Assembly (NCBI RefSeq): GCF_002878395.1
Contig: NW_025857967.1
Location: 12,603-76,602, forward strand
Reading direction: 5' to 3'
Length of the DNA stretch: 64,000 bases
Source: Capsicum annuum
Lineage: Eukaryota; Streptophyta; Magnoliopsida; Solanales; Solanaceae
Shown here: piece by piece, positions 59,245 through 64,000 of the stretch
How positions within the stretch are numbered: the first letter of the stretch is position 1
How the letters are laid out: the number at the start of each line of letters is the position of its first letter
Notes under the pieces: generated by a model
Told to the model about the DNA's origin: nothing
Database searches by the model: none
What the model saw: the letters and a program-made list of their open reading frames with translations, nothing else
Program-made: the position numbers and the translations under genes

Positions 59245-61400
59245 GGTTGGCTGAATTTCGAACATATAACAAGATAAGATAATATCAATTTAAGGATATT
59301 AAAATAAGTCTACAACAAAAACAAACTGATATCAGTGTCAATGCAAATACCAATACCAATAGAGACACTGCTCATGCTAACAATAGTCCGACAAAGCCTC
59401 TAATCAAAACCAAAGAACATTCGATCGGGACATGCCCCTGACCATAGCAAAAACCAAGACTAAAGGAATAGTCAATATGTAAATGAAGCCATAAACATGA
59501 AATGGGGTCTTCCAAAGTAAGGAAGCTCACCTTTTCAATCTGACTCGATAGTTGTTCCCGAATCTAAGTCATTGAGCATGAGCAGTAGAAGTATGACCAA
59601 TTTCTGTATTGCATGGGGATACAATGTCCAAAAAGGGTTAGTGGGGTATATGCTAGGATATAACTCGGGGATAACGATAAGATAATGATATGTTCAACAG
59701 TTTAAAATTATTTAAAAGCCACAACACATAATCAAATGCATATATATACATATATATATATATGAATGTATATAACACATGCCTTGATAAAAACAAAGCT
59801 TAAAATGTTTTTCAAAACTTTAGCCTTGAATGTGTAGCTCAACCATCATATCATAGTACCCACGGTCTATATAGGACCCAACTCTCACCACTGGTTGGGC
59901 CCCAGCGTGTGTAGCCATATGAACCAGAGAATAATATTATGTATATGCACATGAGGGACTCGAACCCTCAAACATATACCACAGTGACTTAAGCACCCGA
60001 TCATATAATTATTTTGGGGGGACTCCAACCTCCCTAATCATGAAATAATAACAATAAGGGGGTCTCAAACCTCCCTAGTTGCTTTGACCCCCGTATCGAC
60101 AAATAAAGTTTCCAGTATTTGTCACTCGGACCTCCACTTTAATGACTCAGTTACACACCCGTTAAAAATAATTGTCACACATTATCATTCAATGAACCAT
60201 AATACACATTTATTCATAAATTATTGGTATCGTCATACCAACTACACTTGTAAGGTAACTCATCATGCCAAAATAACTTTTGTTAACTTGGTGAGAACAA
60301 CTCCCTTTGTTCATTAATACACATTAAGAAACACCAACTCTCTTTGTTCATTAAATTATACCATTTTATTTCAAATACTTTTTTATATCATGCAGGTTGA
60401 AGACTAGTTCAATTTTACAAATTTTCACAATTCTCATAACTAAAACCAATTTCACATTATGGCATTGGGGTTAAACCACTTCAAAGGCATAAGTTCGGGA
60501 AAATCACAATTCCCTAGTTCATTTACCACATCCTTACACCTACAAGTTCAAAACTATATTAAAAGTATGACAATCATATATATATATATATAAACCATGA
60601 AAAATATTATTCAATTCATAACATTCAAAACCCCCAACCTTTGTCTCAAAACCAAAACAATTACCTTATGAACAACACTCTAAATGGCACATTTTTGATA
60701 AATTAGCAATGAGGGAAGAGTCACATTCCTGAAATAGTAAGATGTACGGAGATAAACCACCCTTGAAAGCCCTAATTGATCAACCTCTTAAAACCCTAGC
60801 CTGAACTTTAATGAAGAGTTTGAGAGAGAATTTAGGAGTGTTTTATTAGGAATAATATAATAATAAAGTCCCAAGAAAGGCTTTAAGTTATGGGGTATAA
60901 GGGGTTAAAGTGGGAAATGTCAAGAGTGCCCCCAACTAAAAATCTATAAAAACTCGCCTTTGGTTATAAGTCAACCCCTTGATTCATACTTACAACTTAC
61001 GAGTCATCTCCACGAGTCATAACTAGGACAGTGACTAGGACCCCTATACACTGCCCACCTTACAAATCCCCCAACCCACTCATAATGAGATCTTAAGAAT
61101 TGTAAGGACTAGTCGCGAGCAACACAGAACCCAAATGAATTGAACACTCAACACCCTATGATTTGAACTTATGACTCGTAACATATCCTTACGGCTCATA
61201 GTGAGCCACTCATACTAAGAGCAGAAATTCGACACTAAGTTTCTAATTTAGTTACGACCAGGGTCCTATGACTCGTAATCATATCTTAAGACTCATATCC
61301 ACAAGTGGTGACCAAGGCAGTGAGCTCAAAGCTCAAGAATTTTCAAGGGCCAAAATTTGGGTTGTTTCCAAAATTTTGTGTGATTTGAGCTCTATAACAG
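59245..61400 (-). repeat. LTR-like segment of the TACGAGTC family, minus strand
   Basis: Shares with copy 2 (2731-4620) the order 'CGAACATATAACAAGATA', 'CACTGC(C/T)CATGC', 'GACATGCCCCTGACCATA', 'AGTTGTTCCCGAATC', and near its far edge the ACGAGTCAT tokens and a GGCCAAAATTTGGG start region (about 61340-61390), also like piece D. AT microsatellites lie at 59740-59765 and 60580-60592. Confidence 0.55.
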
Positions 61401-64000
61401 TTCAAGTCATTCCCAAAACTAATTCAAAATTTTAATGACCAAAACAAAGAACTTCTATTGAAATTAAATCAAGAATTTAAAGAATAAAGACAAGAAAATT
61501 CTCACAATAATGTTCTCAAGCTAATCCTAACATCAATTTTTTATTTACCTTGATTTTTGGATTTCCCACACTTGACTATTGAGTCTTATACTTTGAAAAA
61601 TAATTGAAAAAATAAAGAAAAATATTTATACTGCTATGGGTGGGACGCCTATCACAAATGCTAAAGCTAGCCCATATTAGCCTTTTCAAATATAATCAGT
61701 CCAATATGATTGCTAGAAAGAGCTTGGATCGGCTAGGTTGGCTTACTCCTTGAAAACACGAGGGTTGTCTTGCAAATGTTGAGGTCAAGCTTCCATTGTC
61801 TTTGTGATTGAGGCCAAGGTCCTATAAACTCAAAAACTAAAATCCTTGACCATTTATATTTCAACCAAGGCCTTATAAATTAAAAGGCCAATATTGGTCT
61901 GCAGAAGGTATTGATGCAACAACTTTGCAAAGTTACAGATTCTTTAGATGGGCCCTTGAGATTTGTTCAGAATAATGTGAACACAAATAAACTATGCTAC
62001 CCTACTAAATTTGACATTCTAGACTCAATGGAACCTTTGAAATTTCCCTCTAAAGTTGCTTTAAGAAAAATGGGTCCCACACCTAAAGTTCTACATTTAC
62101 CCAAATACATCCAATAGCCCAAAATAAGCTTGGAAGCTATAGGATCTAGACCAAGAGTCTACATAAACTATAATCAATTTTTATAGATAACATAACCATT
62201 AGAATTTCTATCCAAGGTTGTTTAACTTGAATGTTGACCCAAGATCCTTCTCTTAACATTAAAATCTCTAAAATAGGAAAATATCTATAAGAACTAAATG
62301 ATGATAATTAATCTCTCTAACACAATTAGTCACAAAATGACTTGGAGCAGCTATAGGAATGCTCTAATGTAGTAAAAGCATGAAGATACAAAAATAACAT
62401 GAAGGGTCCTTACATTTCCTTTTCTTAATTCTTCTACATTTTGTTTCACTTTGATAATCATGTTTGTGTTGGGATATGCTTACCTATACCATAGGGTGTT
62501 ATTGGAGGCATCACAGTCCCTATGTTGGGTTAAAGTAAGTTTGTATTAGAGTCCTAGGTTCATTAGTCTAATAACTACAAGATGAGTCTTGTAAGGTCTC
62601 GCGTATTGGTATTGAGAAACTTATTATTTTAACTTTAATAGGATATAAGACTAAAGGAAAAATCCACCTTTTCACTCTATGTTCATGCATTTATAGCTTA
62701 ATGTGACCCAAAAACCTTTAAATCACTCTCTCATAGATAGTGAGGACAATTTTTTTTATTTTCATAAGATATCAAGCCCGTACCTTTGGTATGTTAAAAG
62801 GGTAGAGGATGTGATAGTGGATAGATTAGAGTATCTAAATTGGCAAGAGATTAGGGTGGGGTTACTTTTTTAGGGTCATGAGTTGCTTAAGATAATAGGA
62901 TTTTTGAGATAGTGGCGGTTAACCCAGTACAAATACAACCTATTTTTATTTTACATCTTTAAGGATTTCTTGGGATATGTGTTGGGGTTTCTTGAGGTGA
63001 TGGATTAAACATTTACGAATCACAATACATTGGGGCTTCAAACTCTAAAAATGCAAATGGCTACTGGTATAGATTTTATTAATATAGGTGATATTGCCAA
63101 GTATTTCCCCACATCCAATGACTTTACTCTCAATGGTTGTAGGGGAATAAGGTTGGTTTATAGGGTTAAGCAGGAAAATCTCCCTTGATTTGATGGAGAT
63201 TCTAGATTGATACTTATGAGTTCTTGGTTAATTTCCACAAATGCTGCATAAATTAGGTCTAGTATACTCCAATTAAGTGGATTTCATAGTTTTTCATTTA
63301 TATGAACTAGCCAGATAGGGAGGAATGTTATTTAGAGTATAGTATATGAATAACCTTCACCCACACAACATAATTTTACTTAGGAGTTTTGAAATAAGTT
63401 TGTATGAAGATGTGAGGAGCGTGTAGGCAAAAGACTTCATACACTTGATAAAAGTAGTTACATGTATGGTATACACCAGACTTTTTATCATTATTCTTAG
63501 AGGTGGTTAGGTCATATTAGCTATTTTGGTTATTCAAATTTCGTATAACAAACTTTTACGTATTTAGGTTGCTTTATACATGGGGATTTTTCCACTAAAA
63601 GAGGTATTGGACACTAGATAGATAAAGTAATGTATATCATAAGTGGCACGAAGAGATGACATGGCTTAATATTATATTGCATTTTCCTATGCGCATACTT
63701 ATCAAACATTGGGTTTCTATATGATTCATGAGTTTCTTACCCTGTATATTCATGTTACTACAAAGTAGGTGATGTTATAAAGGTGGATCGAGTTTGTCGA
63801 TCCTATCTTGTGACTCCCTTAGAGTATATAATAGGTCAAATTTGATTTATCTAGATATTATAAATATTAGAGTGATTTGGGTAATGATCTTATTGATGGT
63901 TATGTTATACATTAGTTTGTTCAAATTTAGAAAATTGTTTGATTATTAGGATGATGAATTACTAATAAAGTAAACTTACAGCTGGTATACTTGTGTGAAG
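61401..64000. other. Intergenic DNA without recognisable genes
   Basis: AT-rich repeat-like sequence. The only stretch with a protein-like feel is 61911-62117. Nothing with known domains was seen to the end of the window. Confidence 0.4.
61911..62117 (+). pseudogene. Unidentified 68-codon open frame
   Basis: The frame reads MMQQLCKVTDSLDGPLRFVQ, then NKLCYPTKFDILDSMEPLKF and KVALRKMGPTPKVLHLPKY to a stop; after it the same frame goes on with PKISLEAIGSRPRVYINYNQ before further stops. The even amino acid use and open upstream frame suggest coding ancestry, perhaps from a mobile element. I do not recognise the family. Confidence 0.25.

Noticed and set aside
1..64000. tRNA, rRNA or other structural RNA genes
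   Set aside because: I looked for cloverleaf-like stretches and rRNA text and found only PBS sites complementary to tRNAs; a covariance-model scan would be needed to exclude small RNAs.
61401..64000. Endogenous pararetrovirus sequence
   Set aside because: Such insertions are common in Solanaceae, but no reverse transcriptase, movement protein or coat protein motif could be seen here.

Overview
The window looks like nuclear DNA of a dicot plant, most likely a Solanaceae species; pepper-like is an inference from the style of the Ulp1/DUF1985-type gene and the LTR families. It is AT-rich, dominated by repeats, and holds one clearly functional gene: a spliced eIF4A RNA helicase on the minus strand (coding 38809-40698, with a 5' UTR intron and a leader exon near 41593-41730). 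Its four coding exons add up exactly to 413 codons plus stop.

Layout. 1-9656: overlapping minus-strand LTR pieces of a chromovirus-like Ty3/gypsy family with 'TGTCACGACCC' ends, one PBS for initiator-Met tRNA, and a broken gag interrupted by a second LTR. 9657-15110: a 5'-truncated Athila-like element (C) on the minus strand. 15118-16980: a compound repeat with a ~110-bp tandem array, followed by a solitary LTR piece. About 17.9-32.2 kb: a degenerate region carrying a Ulp1-like (DUF1985 + C48 peptidase) pseudogene, a ~173-bp tandem array, a 0.8-kb inverted repeat with a 69-nt loop, a small split ORF and a gutted Mutator transposase. A dispersed palindrome, CATCTGTTGCAACAGATG and variants, is scattered across it and I do not see it elsewhere in the window. 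I read this interval as remains of a Ulp1-bearing Mutator-like element (inference).

32.3-38 kb: AT-rich DNA with a hAT-type MITE (8-bp TSD), a segmental duplication and a 1.93-kb PIF/Harbinger-like element (TTA TSD). 38.8-41.7 kb: eIF4A. 41.9-42.8 kb: a Mutator-like element with a perfect 9-bp TSD directly upstream of the eIF4A leader. 43.2-61.4 kb: a deep nest. An LTR piece was hit by Athila-like element A; A's protease gene was hit by element B (5-bp TSD GTGGA); B's 5' LTR was hit by a long-TIR Mutator-like element; and A's 3' LTR is cut off against another LTR. 61.4-64 kb: no recognisable gene.

No genes work together here apart from eIF4A standing alone as a housekeeping gene. Everything else is mobile-element sequence at different stages of decay, and the order of insertions can be read from the nesting. 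LTR and element boundaries marked 'about' are judged by eye; I could not run alignments.
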